Shown one piece after another: positions 1-8,511 of a stretch of DNA of 64,000 nucleotides. Each line of letters starts with the position of its first letter. The first letter of the stretch is position 1. Both the position numbers and the translations under genes were made by a program. A model generated the notes under the pieces. That model saw only the letters and a list, made by a program, of their open reading frames with translations. It did no database searches and was not told where the DNA came from. The stretch spans positions 372,001 to 436,000 of the forward strand of contig BTVR01000002.1 of NCBI GenBank assembly GCA_045864775.1, given 5' to 3'. The DNA is from Macondimonas sp045864775 (GTDB lineage Bacteria; Pseudomonadota; Gammaproteobacteria; UBA5335).

Positions 1-746
1 AAGCCGTCGCCGATCTCGACCCCCTTGACGGCATTGATGCCCATCAGGGCATGGGCGAGATCGGCGTCCAGCCGGTCGAACACCGGCTCACCGAGGCCGG
101 GCGGCACGCCGGTCGCGATCACGGTCACGCGCGCGCCGACCGAATCGCCGCTCTTGCGCAGGGCGTTCATGTAGTCCTCGAGCTCGCCCACCCGGGGCGG
201 ATCGGGACAGAAAAACGGATTGTCGTCGACGCGGTCGAGATCGACCGGATCGAGCACGATCGGTCCGAGCTGGGCGAGATAGCCGCGGATGCGGATTCCT
301 AAGCGTGTCGCCAGATAGTGCCGGGCGATGGCACCACCCGCGACCCGGATGGCGGTCTCACGCGCCGAGGATCGCCCGCCGCCGCGATAGTCGCGCACGC
401 CATACTTCTGCTGGTAGGTGTAGTCGGCATGGCCCGGCCGGAAGGTGTCCGCGATGTTGGCGTAGTCCTTGGACTTCTGGTCGACGTTCTCGATCAAAAG
501 GCCGATCGGCGTGCCCGTGGTGACACCCTCGAACACCCCGGACAGAATGCGCACCTGGTCGGGCTCGCGACGCTGGGTGGTGTAGCGCGACGTGCCCGGC
601 CGGCGCCGGTCCAGATCGCGCTGCAGGATGGTCTCGTCGAGCGGCAGTCCCGGCGGGCAGCCGTCGACGATGCCGCCCAGGGCGGGCCCGTGGCTTTCGC
701 CGCAGCTGGTGAGCGTGAACAGCCGGCCGATGGTGTTGCCCGACAT
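1..746 (-). CDS. aroC: Chorismate synthase (3' end outside the window)
   Basis: Final step of the shikimate pathway: converts 5-enolpyruvylshikimate-3-phosphate to chorismate using reduced FMN. The minus-strand reading from the ATG at 744-746 begins MSGNTIGRLF and shows the family landmarks SCGESHG, RRRPG and a GGGRSSARET stretch. About 248 residues of a usual 350-370 are visible, and the C-terminus lies beyond position 1. It starts 4 bp after the prmB stop, so the two are almost certainly cotranscribed, as in many Gammaproteobacteria. No stop or frameshift is seen in the visible part. Confidence 0.95.
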   Translation of the reverse strand, partial: MSGNTIGRLFTLTSCGESHGPALGGIVDGCPPGLPLDETILQRDLDRRRPGTSRYTTQRREPDQVRILSGVFEGVTTGTPIGLLIENVDQKSKDYANIADTFRPGHADYTYQQKYGVRDYRGGGRSSARETAIRVAGGAIARHYLATRLGIRIRGYLAQLGPIVLDPVDLDRVDDNPFFCPDPPRVGELEDYMNALRKSGDSVGARVTVIATGVPPGLGEPVFDRLDADLAHALMGINAVKGVEIGDG

Positions 747-750
747 CGCC

Positions 751-1686
751 TTATCCTTCCGCCCGGCCCGCGCTCAGCGCCGCCGCGTGTTCGTGAAGCT
801 GCTCGGCGGTGAGCAGGAAAACGCCGTCCTCGCCGTGTTCGAAATCCAGCCAGGTGAACGGCACCTCGGGCCAGGTCCGCGCGACGGCCTCGGCGCTGTT
901 GCCCACCTCGACCACCAGAATGCCGCCCGGCTGCAGCCGGGCCGCCGCGCCGGCGAGGATGCGGCGCACGACATCCAGCCCGTCGATGCCCGCGGCCAGG
1001 GCATGGCGGGGTTCGTGGCGGTATTCGGGGGGCAGCGCCGCCAGGTCGGCAGCATCGACATAGGGCGGATTGCTGATGATCAGATCGTAGGCAAGCGCCG
1101 GCAGGCCGTCATAAACGTCACTGCGAACGGGATGAACGCGGTCCTCGAGATGATGACGGGCCACGTTGCGCGCGGCCACCGCCAACGCGCCGGCATCGAT
1201 ATCCGCTGCGTCCACCTCCGCTTCCGGAAAAGCCAGGGCGCAGGCGATCGCGATGCAGCCGCTGCCAGTTCCCAGATCAAGCACGCGGCCGACCGTCGCC
1301 GCATCGAGCCAAGGCGCAAAACCGCGCGCGATCCACTCGGCCAGCGGCGAGCGGGGAATCAGCACCCGCTCGTCGACGAAGAACGGCAGACCCGCGAACC
1401 ACGCCTCGCCGGTAAGGTAGGCGGCCGGCCGGCGCTCGCGAACGCGCCTGTCGAACAGGCGCAGGATGGCGAGCCGCTCCTCCGGCGTGAGCCGGGCGTC
1501 GAGATAGCGGGGGTGCAGATCAAAAGGCAGATGGATCGCTTGCAGCGCCAGACCAAACGCCTCGTCCAGCGCATTGTCGGTGCCATGGCCGAAATGCAGG
1601 CCGGCGGCGTTGAAGCGGCTGGCGCCCCAGCGAACGCAGTCGGTGAGGGTCAGCAGGCTCTCCGCCACCTGTTCCAGTTGCGCCAT
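751..1686 (-). CDS. prmB: Ribosomal protein L3 glutamine N5-methyltransferase PrmB
   Basis: Class I SAM-dependent methyltransferase expected to methylate a glutamine of ribosomal protein L3. At 311 residues it has the normal length. It carries a helical N-terminal substrate domain, the SAM-binding stretch VLDLGTGSGCIAIA, and the NPPY catalytic motif (ISNPPYVD) that marks protein-glutamine methyltransferases. The sister enzyme PrmC (release factors) is the main alternative. The immediately downstream aroC is the usual prmB neighbour and favours PrmB. It is divergent from psd. Confidence 0.92.
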   Translation of the reverse strand: MAQLEQVAESLLTLTDCVRWGASRFNAAGLHFGHGTDNALDEAFGLALQAIHLPFDLHPRYLDARLTPEERLAILRLFDRRVRERRPAAYLTGEAWFAGLPFFVDERVLIPRSPLAEWIARGFAPWLDAATVGRVLDLGTGSGCIAIACALAFPEAEVDAADIDAGALAVAARNVARHHLEDRVHPVRSDVYDGLPALAYDLIISNPPYVDAADLAALPPEYRHEPRHALAAGIDGLDVVRRILAGAAARLQPGGILVVEVGNSAEAVARTWPEVPFTWLDFEHGEDGVFLLTAEQLHEHAAALSAGRAEG

Positions 1687-1862
1687 GGGCTATCCTCTGC
1701 ATGGGTGCAATCGCCTATGATAATCGACCGTCCGGAATCGAAACCACGTCCGTCATGCCTCTCCTCAAAATCCTCGCCGCTCTGCTCGTCCTGGCCGTGG
1801 GCATCGCACTGGTCCTGCGTACAGGCGCGCTCACTTCCTTTCCATTGCATCCTGAGGACACC

Positions 1863-2738
1863 ATGACCGAACCGAGTCGTGCCGATCGCGCCAACGCCTG
1901 GCTGCAGGAGCATCTGCCCCAGCACGCGCTTTCGGGCCTCATGCACCGGCTGACCCGGATCACGTGGCGGCCGTTCAAGAACACGCTGATTCGCGGCTTC
2001 GCCAGGCTTTATGACGTCGACCTCACCGAGGCCGTGAGCGCTGATCCCGATCATTACCGGGACTTCAATGCCTTTTTTACCCGGGCACTGCGCGAAGGCG
2101 CCCGCCCGCTCGCACCGGGCGAGACGGTCATCGCCAGTCCGGTGGATGGGCTGATCGGTCAGATCGGCGCAATCCAGGGGACGAGCCTGATTCAGGCCAA
2201 GGGACGCGACTTCTCACTGCTGGAGCTGCTCGGCGGCGATGCCGCGCTCACCGAGATATTTGCGGGCGGCAACTACGCCGTGATCTATCTTTCGCCGCGC
2301 GACTACCACCGCATCCACATGCCGCTCGCCGGCACGCTGCTGCGCACGGGCTACATCCCCGGACGGCTGTTCAGCGTCAACGAAGCCACCGTGCGCGCCG
2401 TCCCCAATCTCTACGCCCGCAATGAACGCCTGATCACCGTCTTCGATACCGGCGGCGGACCCATGGCCGTCATCCTGGTGGGCGCCATCTTCGTGGGCAG
2501 CATGCAGACCGTCTGGTCCGGCATCGTGACGCCGCCCTATGGGGACGCTCCCGACTGGCACCGATTCGGCGAGGACGAGGTGCGCCTGGCCCGCGGCGCG
2601 GAGATGGGGCGCTTCAACATGGGCTCGACCGTTATTGTGCTGCTGCCGGCGGGGCGCACTGCATGGGACGCTGGCGCAACGGCAGGGACTTTCCTGCAGA
2701 TGGGACAGGCCCTGGGCCGGGTGACCCGGATCGAGTAG
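1863..2738 (+). CDS. psd: Phosphatidylserine decarboxylase proenzyme
   Basis: Decarboxylates phosphatidylserine to phosphatidylethanolamine at the inner membrane. The 291-residue form from ATG 1863 has the family length and an AGGA ribosome site 7 bases upstream. Self-cleavage to the pyruvoyl enzyme should occur at G254-S255 in FNMGSTVIVLL; the usual LGST is MGST here. The HMP segment (YHRIHMP) and the ASPVDG motif are also present. The frame is open further upstream to 1755 with a hydrophobic stretch (MPLLKILAALLVLAVG), but that start has no ribosome site and would add an atypical N-terminal membrane segment. Confidence 0.93.
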   Translation: MTEPSRADRANAWLQEHLPQHALSGLMHRLTRITWRPFKNTLIRGFARLYDVDLTEAVSADPDHYRDFNAFFTRALREGARPLAPGETVIASPVDGLIGQIGAIQGTSLIQAKGRDFSLLELLGGDAALTEIFAGGNYAVIYLSPRDYHRIHMPLAGTLLRTGYIPGRLFSVNEATVRAVPNLYARNERLITVFDTGGGPMAVILVGAIFVGSMQTVWSGIVTPPYGDAPDWHRFGEDEVRLARGAEMGRFNMGSTVIVLLPAGRTAWDAGATAGTFLQMGQALGRVTRIE

Positions 2739-2837
2739 TGACGCGCAAGGTCATCCCGGCCGTCAGAAGCTGACCCGCCGAGGCGGTTCCGCGCCGGTGC
2801 CGCGGGCATACCCTATTAAAAACAAATACTTCACGTG

Positions 2838-2852
2838 TGGCATGCCTCTTGC
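2838..2852 (+). promoter_or_regulatory. Sigma-54-type (-24/-12) promoter
   Basis: TGGCATGCCTCTTGC matches the RpoN consensus TGGCACG-N4-TTGC with one mismatch and exact GG-to-GC spacing. It predicts a start near 2864 and a leader of about 60 nt before the secreted-protein ATG at 2925. An AT-rich patch (2811-2830) lies just upstream. No enhancer-binding-protein site was recognised. Confidence 0.6.
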
Positions 2853-2924
2853 TTCTGGATCAGCAACCAGCCCGGAAGGGCGGGGAGAACGACAAGCACC
2901 GATCCTCCAAGGGGAGACACATTC

Positions 2925-3317
2925 ATGAAACCGTTTCGCACCCTGATGACGCTTTCCGCTCTGGCCTTGCTGCCCATCGCCGGTCAAGCGGAGATGCAAG
3001 CCATGAACGCCGATGAACTGGCCGCTGTGGAAGGCCAGGCCGGTAAATACACCTTCAGTGCCGGAAGCATCAGCCTCTACACTTTCGATACGGCCGTGCT
3101 CGCCGCGACCCCGGCGGCCCCCGTCTATCAGGCCGTGAGCACCCGCAAACCGAATCTCGTCCCGGGTGTCCGCGATAAAGGCCTGACGGTGGTGAACGGC
3201 GTCATCCTGCCGCCTGTGAACGCGGCCGTTCGCACCACCCTGATCGCTTCCATCCCGCTCTTCGGCGGCACGGTGGCGGATATGGTGACCCCCATCGGCA
3301 TCAGCTTTACCCCCTGA
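2925..3317 (+). CDS. Small secreted protein with N-terminal L-A-x-V-x-G-Q-A motif
   Basis: The 130-residue product has a clear signal peptide (MKPFRTLMTLSALALLPIAGQA) with predicted cleavage before EMQAMN. Right after it comes MNADELAAVEGQAG, resembling the D-x-x-L-x-x-V-x-G-Q motif near the N-terminus of small exported gammaproteobacterial proteins of the DUF6160 type. The rest is rich in A, V, T and I with few charges, and no catalytic motif is visible. The ATG has a strong AGGGGAG ribosome site. A sigma-54-type promoter lies upstream and a factor-independent terminator directly follows, so it is monocistronic. A protein with the same layout lies at 36419-36901. The function is unknown; surface or fibre roles are conceivable but unproven. 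Confidence 0.75.
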   Translation: MKPFRTLMTLSALALLPIAGQAEMQAMNADELAAVEGQAGKYTFSAGSISLYTFDTAVLAATPAAPVYQAVSTRKPNLVPGVRDKGLTVVNGVILPPVNAAVRTTLIASIPLFGGTVADMVTPIGISFTP

Positions 3318-3349
3318 GCCAACGACTGCAATCGCCAGTCGACTCTCCT

Positions 3350-3378
3350 GGGCCTTCTCGCGAAGGCCCTTTTCTTTT
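3350..3378 (+). terminator. Rho-independent terminator of the secreted-protein gene
   Basis: Stem GGGCCTTC/GAAGGCCC around a 4-base loop, followed by TTTTCTTTT, 30 bp after the stop at 3317. Confidence 0.85.
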
Positions 3379-3508
3379 GCGGGTGCCGGCGCACCTTAGC
3401 CCGCCTCAAGATTCCCGATCGACGGTAGCGCTCGACGTGCGTCTTGATCCCGACACGGGGCCGGCATAAAGTGGCGCCGACGCTGAACCTCCTCGCGTAG
3501 AGAGCATC

Positions 3509-4078
3509 ATGTCGACCAAGGCCCTGCACGTCCGCCACAACCTCACTCATCGCCGGGACAAATACCGGCAGTTTCTCGGCATTGCGCTGATCGCCCTGTT
3601 GTGCGTGATGGGCCGGCCGGCGAGCGGCATGCTGTTTGCGCTCGCGGCCGGGCTGGTTCTGACGGGCATCGTCATCCGGCTCTGGGCCTCCGGCCACATC
3701 AAGAAGGATCAGGAACTGGCGCAGGACGGCCCCTACGCGTTGGTTCGCCATCCCCTGTACGTCGGAAATCTGACTCTCCTGCTGGGTTACTGCCTCGCCA
3801 GCGGCCTATGGTGGTCCGTCCCGCTGGCCATCGCCGTCGTCTGGGGGTTCTATCCCCCAGCGATCCGGCGCGAGGATGCCAAGCTGGAGCGTCTGTTCCA
3901 GGAGCGCTGGCGGAACTGGGCAGCCAGCACCCACGCCTTGCTGCCGCGCTTCGATCGGCTGGCGCAAGCATCCGGCGGCCACTGGTCGTTCACCCAGAGC
4001 CTGCGCGCCAACGGCGAGCCGGTGATCGCGGCCTTGCTCGCCTGGGGTCTTTGGGCACTGTTCCAGCGGCTGGGGTGA
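3509..4078 (+). CDS. Isoprenylcysteine carboxyl methyltransferase-like membrane protein
   Basis: The 189-residue polytopic membrane protein has hydrophobic segments around residues 22-55 and 85-115. The hallmark GPYALVRHPLYVGN places it in the ICMT/PEMT-like family, which uses SAM at the membrane to methylate lipids or prenylated groups. The bacterial substrate is unknown. It is first in a tight operon: the kinase gene starts 2 bp after its stop, and a YgiM-like gene overlaps the kinase. The alternative, a phospholipid N-methyltransferase-like enzyme, cannot be excluded. Confidence 0.75.
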   Translation: MSTKALHVRHNLTHRRDKYRQFLGIALIALLCVMGRPASGMLFALAAGLVLTGIVIRLWASGHIKKDQELAQDGPYALVRHPLYVGNLTLLLGYCLASGLWWSVPLAIAVVWGFYPPAIRREDAKLERLFQERWRNWAASTHALLPRFDRLAQASGGHWSFTQSLRANGEPVIAALLAWGLWALFQRLG

Positions 4079-4080
4079 GC

Positions 4081-4794
4081 TTGGCGCTGTCGTCTCTGGC
4101 ACCCCCGGCGCCCGACCCACTCATCGTCGCCCGATTCGTGCATGAACAAATCCGCGCCGGCCGCGATCCTCTGAGCCGCGGCGCCCAGTCCCGGGTCTAC
4201 CTCTACCATGACCAGACTGGCCGCTACGTCATCAAGACCCCGCGCGACGGGGTCATCGGTGCGTTCGTCGGACGCTGGATGATGCTCCGCGAGCGCCGCA
4301 TCTATCAGAGGCTGGAGGGCTTGACCGGAGTGCCCCGCTGTCACGGCCTGATCGACGGAAGATATCTGCTGCTGGATTTCGTCGATGGCGAAACCTTTCG
4401 CAGTGCCCAGCATCGCCTGACGGCAGATGACCCCTTCTTCGATCGACTCGGCCGGCTCATCGCGGCGCTGCACGCGCGCGGCGTGGCGCATACCGACCTC
4501 AAGCGCAAGGACAATCTGCTGGTGCTGGCCGACGGCACACCCTGCCTGATCGATTTCGGCGCGGCGATGATGCGCCGCGACGGGCCGCTCTCGCATGCGC
4601 TTTTCCTGATGGGACGACAGTTCGATCGCAATGCCTGGATCAAGCTGAAATACAACGGGTATCGTGGCGTCTCCCCGGATGATCTGCATCACCTGCGCCG
4701 TTTGCCCATCGAGCGGGCGTCGCATTGGATCAAACGTCGGCTGCGCCATCTCCGCCGGGCCGTCGCGACCAATCGGAGACCTGATCCGCCATGA
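4081..4794 (+). CDS. Small atypical protein kinase-like protein (InaA/RIO-like)
   Basis: Starting from TTG 4081 (GGGG ribosome site inside the preceding gene, 2 bp after its stop) the protein has 237 residues. GTG 4138 is an alternative start. Kinase landmarks are a VIK lysine (about K52), the catalytic loop HTDLKRKDN (D139, N145) and IDFG (D158). There is no eukaryotic-type activation segment, so it fits small lipopolysaccharide-kinase/RIO-like phosphotransferases. The C-terminus is very basic (KRRLRHLRR), as expected for a membrane-associated enzyme. Coupling with an ICMT-like membrane methyltransferase and an SH3 membrane protein suggests an envelope substrate, which is an inference. Confidence 0.7.
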   Translation: MALSSLAPPAPDPLIVARFVHEQIRAGRDPLSRGAQSRVYLYHDQTGRYVIKTPRDGVIGAFVGRWMMLRERRIYQRLEGLTGVPRCHGLIDGRYLLLDFVDGETFRSAQHRLTADDPFFDRLGRLIAALHARGVAHTDLKRKDNLLVLADGTPCLIDFGAAMMRRDGPLSHALFLMGRQFDRNAWIKLKYNGYRGVSPDDLHHLRRLPIERASHWIKRRLRHLRRAVATNRRPDPP

Positions 4795-5486
4795 AGGCGT
4801 CACACCGCCTTGTGCATCCCGCGATGCGCGCCGCCGTCTCTTTCGCTCTCATGGCGTGGATCGTCACCGGCGCCCCGGCCCGGGCCGCCCAGAATCTGTT
4901 CGTCAGCGATCAACTGAGCGCTGAATTGCGGCAACAGCCCGGCGACAGCAAACCGGTGACCGGCCAGATCGCCGCGGGTACGCCGGTGGAAACGGTGACC
5001 ACCGCGCCGGGCGGCTGGACGCAGGTGCGCACGCGCGCCGGCCAGATCGGATGGCTCCGCAGCAGCCAACTCATGAACCTGCCCCCCATTCGCCCGCGTA
5101 TGGATCAGGCGAGTCGCGAGTTTGCCGAACTGCGGGAACAGAACCAGCAATTGCGCAATCAAGCCGAAGCCTTGGAAGCGGCCTCCTTGCAGAACGGGCC
5201 CGAACTGGAACGACTGCGCGCCGAAACGCAGCATTTGCGGGACTCGCTCAAGCTCTCTCAGGACGGCTTGCACATGGCCGAAGCCAACCAGAAATTGCGC
5301 GAGGAAGTCGCCAGCCTGCGCCTGCAGATTCAGGCGCTGGAACAGCAAACCGAACGGCTGACGGACCGCAGCCGTCGCGACAGCTTCCTCGCCGGCGCGC
5401 TGGTGATGATCCTGGGCACGCTCGCGGGGCTGGGTCTGCCCCGGTTGTTCGGCCTGAAGCGGGCCAAGCGCTGGGATCGCTGGTAA
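4791..5486 (+). CDS. SH3 domain membrane protein, YgiM/TIGR04211 type
   Basis: The 231-residue protein has, in order, a signal peptide (about 1-33), a bacterial SH3 domain (about 36-100, with GGWTQVRTRAGQIGWL), a long coiled coil (about 105-195, heptads rich in L, Q and E), one transmembrane helix (about 200-220) and a short basic tail. This is exactly the YgiM architecture: a periplasmic SH3 and coiled coil anchored by a C-terminal helix. The gene overlaps the kinase stop by 4 bp (ATGA) and its stop abuts the convergent thiC stop, with no terminator visible between them. Confidence 0.85.
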   Translation: MKASHRLVHPAMRAAVSFALMAWIVTGAPARAAQNLFVSDQLSAELRQQPGDSKPVTGQIAAGTPVETVTTAPGGWTQVRTRAGQIGWLRSSQLMNLPPIRPRMDQASREFAELREQNQQLRNQAEALEAASLQNGPELERLRAETQHLRDSLKLSQDGLHMAEANQKLREEVASLRLQIQALEQQTERLTDRSRRDSFLAGALVMILGTLAGLGLPRLFGLKRAKRWDRW

Positions 5487-7376
5487 TCAGCCGGCCCGGT
5501 AGAGGTCGCCCTCCCCTTCGCGAAACTCCTGCGCCTTGTCCGTGAGCCCACGGGACAGGGCCTCGGTCTCTTCCATACCGCGCTTGGCCGCGTAGTCGCG
5601 CACTTCCTGCGTGATCTGCATCGAACAGAACTTGGGGCCGCACATGGAGCAGAAATGCGCGGCCTTGTGGCCTTCCTTCGGCAGCGTTTCGTCGTGGAAC
5701 TCCTGCGCCTTCTCCGGATCGAGCCCCAGGTTGAACTGATCCTGCCAGCGAAACTCGAAACGCGCCTTGGACAGCGCATTGTCGCGCAGTTGCGCGGTGG
5801 GGTGCCCCTTGGCGAGATCGGCGGCGTGGGCGGCGATCTTGTAGGTGACGATGCCCTCGCGCACGTCCTCGCGATTGGGCAGCCCCAGATGCTCCTTGGG
5901 CGTCACGTAACACAGCATTGCCGTGCCGTACCAGCCGATCTGCGCCGCGCCGATGGCGGAGGTGATGTGGTCATAGCCCGGCGCGATGTCCGTGGTCAGC
6001 GGCCCCAGCGTGTAGAACGGGGCCTCGAAGCATTCGGCCAGCTCCTTGTCCATGTTCTCCTTGATGAGCTGCATGGGGACGTGGCCCGGACCTTCGATCA
6101 TCACCTGCACGTCGTGCCGCCAAGCAATCTGGGTCAGCTCGCCCAGCGTCTTGAGCTCGGCGAACTGGGCGGCATCGTTGGCATCGGCGATCGACCCTGG
6201 GCGCAGTCCATCGCCCAGCGAGAAGCTTACGTCGTACGCCTTCATGATCGCGCAGATGTCCTCGAAGTGCGTGTAGAGGAAGTTCTCCTTGTGATGCGCC
6301 AGACACCACTTCGCCATGATGGAGCCGCCGCGCGAAACGATGCCGGTCACCCGATCGGCCGTGAGCGGGATGAAGCCCAGGCGCACGCCCGCGTGGATGG
6401 TGAAGTAGTCCACGCCCTGCTCGGCCTGCTCGATCAGGGTGTCGCGGAAGATCTCCCAGGTCAGCGCCTCGGCGCGGCCGTCGACCTTTTCCAGGGCCTG
6501 GTAGATCGGCACCGTGCCAATGGGCACCGGTGCGTTGCGAATGATCCACTCGCGCGTCTCGTGGATGTGCTTGCCGGTGGACAGGTCCATCACGGTGTCG
6601 CCGCCCCAGCGGATGGCCCAGACGAGCTTCTCCACCTCCTCGGCGATCGAACTGCTCACCGCCGAGTTGCCGATATTGGCGTTGACCTTCACCAGGAAGT
6701 TGCGCCCGATGATCATCGGCTCGCTTTCGGGATGGTTGATGTTGGCCGGGATGATGGCGCGCCCCGCCGCCACCTCGGCGCGAACGAATTCCGGCGTCAC
6801 AAACTCGGGCAGCCGCGCGCCGAAGGCCTGGCCCCGGTGGCGCCGCAAGAGTCCGGCCTGCTCGTAAGTCACGCGCAGAACGTCCAGGCGCTGGTTCTCG
6901 CGGATGGCAACGTATTCCATCTCAGGCGTGACGATGCCCCGCCGGGCGTAGTGCATCTGGGTGACGTTGGCGCCGTCGCGGGCGCGGCGCGGCAGGCGCT
7001 GGGCTGAGAAGCGCAGCGCCCGGGTTTCCGTATCCCGCAGGCGCATTCGGCTGAAATCCGAACTCGGCGCAGACAAGGCTTCCGTGTCACCGCGTTCGGC
7101 GATCCACCCGTCCCGCAGCGGCGCAAGCCCGGCTTTCAGGTCGATGGCGACGTCCGGATCCGTGTAAGGACCCGAGGTGTCGTAGATCGTGACGGCTGGA
7201 TTGTCCACGATCCCTTCCGCGGTGCGGGTCGGCGACTGGGCGATCTCGCGCATGGGAACCCGGAGGTCCGGTCGCGAGCCGCCAACGTGGACCTTGCGGG
7301 AGCCGGGATAGCCCTGCGTCAGCTCGGCTTCCAGCAGATGATCGATCTGCTTCGATTCGGACGGAACGGCGTTCAT
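5487..7376 (-). CDS. thiC: Phosphomethylpyrimidine synthase (thiamine HMP synthesis)
   Basis: Radical SAM enzyme that rearranges aminoimidazole ribotide into HMP-phosphate. The 629 residues from ATG 7376 match the usual ~630, and a GAGG ribosome site precedes this ATG; an in-frame ATG 20 codons upstream is less likely. The C-terminal CSMCGPKFC supplies the CxxCx4C ligands of the 4Fe-4S cluster, and the conserved core (GEGVDYFTIHAGV, GDGLRPGS, EGPGHVP) is intact. The leader (7377-7525) shows no recognisable TPP riboswitch, which is unusual for thiC. Confidence 0.97.
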   Translation of the reverse strand: MNAVPSESKQIDHLLEAELTQGYPGSRKVHVGGSRPDLRVPMREIAQSPTRTAEGIVDNPAVTIYDTSGPYTDPDVAIDLKAGLAPLRDGWIAERGDTEALSAPSSDFSRMRLRDTETRALRFSAQRLPRRARDGANVTQMHYARRGIVTPEMEYVAIRENQRLDVLRVTYEQAGLLRRHRGQAFGARLPEFVTPEFVRAEVAAGRAIIPANINHPESEPMIIGRNFLVKVNANIGNSAVSSSIAEEVEKLVWAIRWGGDTVMDLSTGKHIHETREWIIRNAPVPIGTVPIYQALEKVDGRAEALTWEIFRDTLIEQAEQGVDYFTIHAGVRLGFIPLTADRVTGIVSRGGSIMAKWCLAHHKENFLYTHFEDICAIMKAYDVSFSLGDGLRPGSIADANDAAQFAELKTLGELTQIAWRHDVQVMIEGPGHVPMQLIKENMDKELAECFEAPFYTLGPLTTDIAPGYDHITSAIGAAQIGWYGTAMLCYVTPKEHLGLPNREDVREGIVTYKIAAHAADLAKGHPTAQLRDNALSKARFEFRWQDQFNLGLDPEKAQEFHDETLPKEGHKAAHFCSMCGPKFCSMQITQEVRDYAAKRGMEETEALSRGLTDKAQEFREGEGDLYRAG

Positions 7377-7525
7377 GTGTGTTTTCCTCGATGGCGCCCG
7401 CGCCCCGTCGACGACCGGGCCTGCAGCGGCGTTCATTGTATCGCCTGCGCGCCGGGGGGAAGAACGCGGCGGCTGCGTGCTACCATGAGCGCCTTTGGTC
7501 CAGCATCTTCGGGGAGTGTCGAGCC

Positions 7526-8182
7526 GTGGATCCCAAGCAGGCCCGTATCAGCATGGTGGAGCAGCAGATCCGCACCTGGCTCGTCTCGGACGAGCGCGTT
7601 CTGCAGGTGATGGAAACCGTGCCGCGGGAACGCTTCGTGCCACCTGCCCATCGCGCACTGGCCTATGCCGACCTCGCGCTGCCGCTGGGCCACGGGCAGG
7701 TGATGGAAGAACCCAAGATTGCCGCCCGCATGCTGCAGGAGCTCGATATCGGTCCGCTGGATCAGGTGCTGGAAGTCGGCACCGGCAGCGGTTACCTGAC
7801 CGCCTGCCTGGCCCGTCTGGGGCGCCACGTCGACAGCGTCGACATCCACGACGACTTCATCGCCGCGGCAAGCGATCGGCTGATGCATGCCGACGTGTCC
7901 AACGTGACGCTCGCCTGCCGGGATCTCGGCGGCGGGCTGCCCGGCCTCGAACAGCAGCACGACGTCATCGTGGTGACCGGCTCGCTGCCGCTCTACCACG
8001 AGGGTTTTCACCGCGCGCTGACGGTCGGCGGCCGGCTGTTGCTGGTCGTGGGCACCGAACCGGCCATGGAAGTCGTGCTGTTCACGCGCGTCGACGTGGA
8101 TCGCTGGGTCCGCCGCAGCCTGTTCGAAACCTGTCTGCCGCCGCTGATACACGCGCCCCGCCCGCCGGCGTTCACGTTCTGA
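7526..8182 (+). CDS. Pcm-like protein-L-isoaspartate O-methyltransferase family protein
   Basis: SAM-dependent methyltransferase of 218 residues; it begins at GTG 7526 with GGGGAG upstream. Visible features are VPRERFVPP near the N-terminus and the SAM motif VLEVGTGSGYLTA. Members of this Pcm-like branch, found beside thiC, rhodanese, tolC and waaA genes in Gammaproteobacteria, are shorter and more divergent than true Pcm, so isoaspartate repair is not certain. It is cotranscribed with the rhodanese gene, whose ATG is 11 bp downstream, and is divergent from thiC. Confidence 0.82.
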   Translation: MDPKQARISMVEQQIRTWLVSDERVLQVMETVPRERFVPPAHRALAYADLALPLGHGQVMEEPKIAARMLQELDIGPLDQVLEVGTGSGYLTACLARLGRHVDSVDIHDDFIAAASDRLMHADVSNVTLACRDLGGGLPGLEQQHDVIVVTGSLPLYHEGFHRALTVGGRLLLVVGTEPAMEVVLFTRVDVDRWVRRSLFETCLPPLIHAPRPPAFTF

Positions 8183-8193
8183 AGGCCGCCGAC

Positions 8194-8511
8194 ATGCAAA
8201 GCGTGGACGTCCGTCGCCTGTCCGCCTGGCTGCAGGAAAGCGCCCCGCCGCTGCTGCTCGACGTCCGCGAAGATTGGGAATACGCCATCGCCCACCTGCC
8301 GGGCAGTACGCTCATGCCGATGGGCGAGGTGCCCGCCCGCCACGATACGCTGCCGCGCGACCGGCCGCTGGTGGTGTACTGCCATCACGGCCTGCGCAGC
8401 GCGCAGGTCGTCGCCTTCCTGTCGAGCTGTGGCTTCACGCAGGCCCACAATCTCGCCGGCGGCATTGACGCCTGGTCGGTGCAGATCGACCCATCGGTGC
8501 CCCGTTACTGA
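8194..8511 (+). CDS. Rhodanese-like sulfurtransferase, single domain
   Basis: Compact 105-residue rhodanese domain with LLDVREDWEYAIAHLPGS (the DVRE and HLPGS motifs) and the active-site loop YCHHGLRS, whose cysteine would carry the persulfide. NLAGGIDAW closes the fold. It is probably cytoplasmic, as no signal peptide is present. It follows the Pcm-like gene by 11 bp, and its 3' end overlaps the convergent waaA by 7 bp. The sulfur donor and acceptor are unknown. Confidence 0.88.
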   Translation: MQSVDVRRLSAWLQESAPPLLLDVREDWEYAIAHLPGSTLMPMGEVPARHDTLPRDRPLVVYCHHGLRSAQVVAFLSSCGFTQAHNLAGGIDAWSVQIDPSVPRY

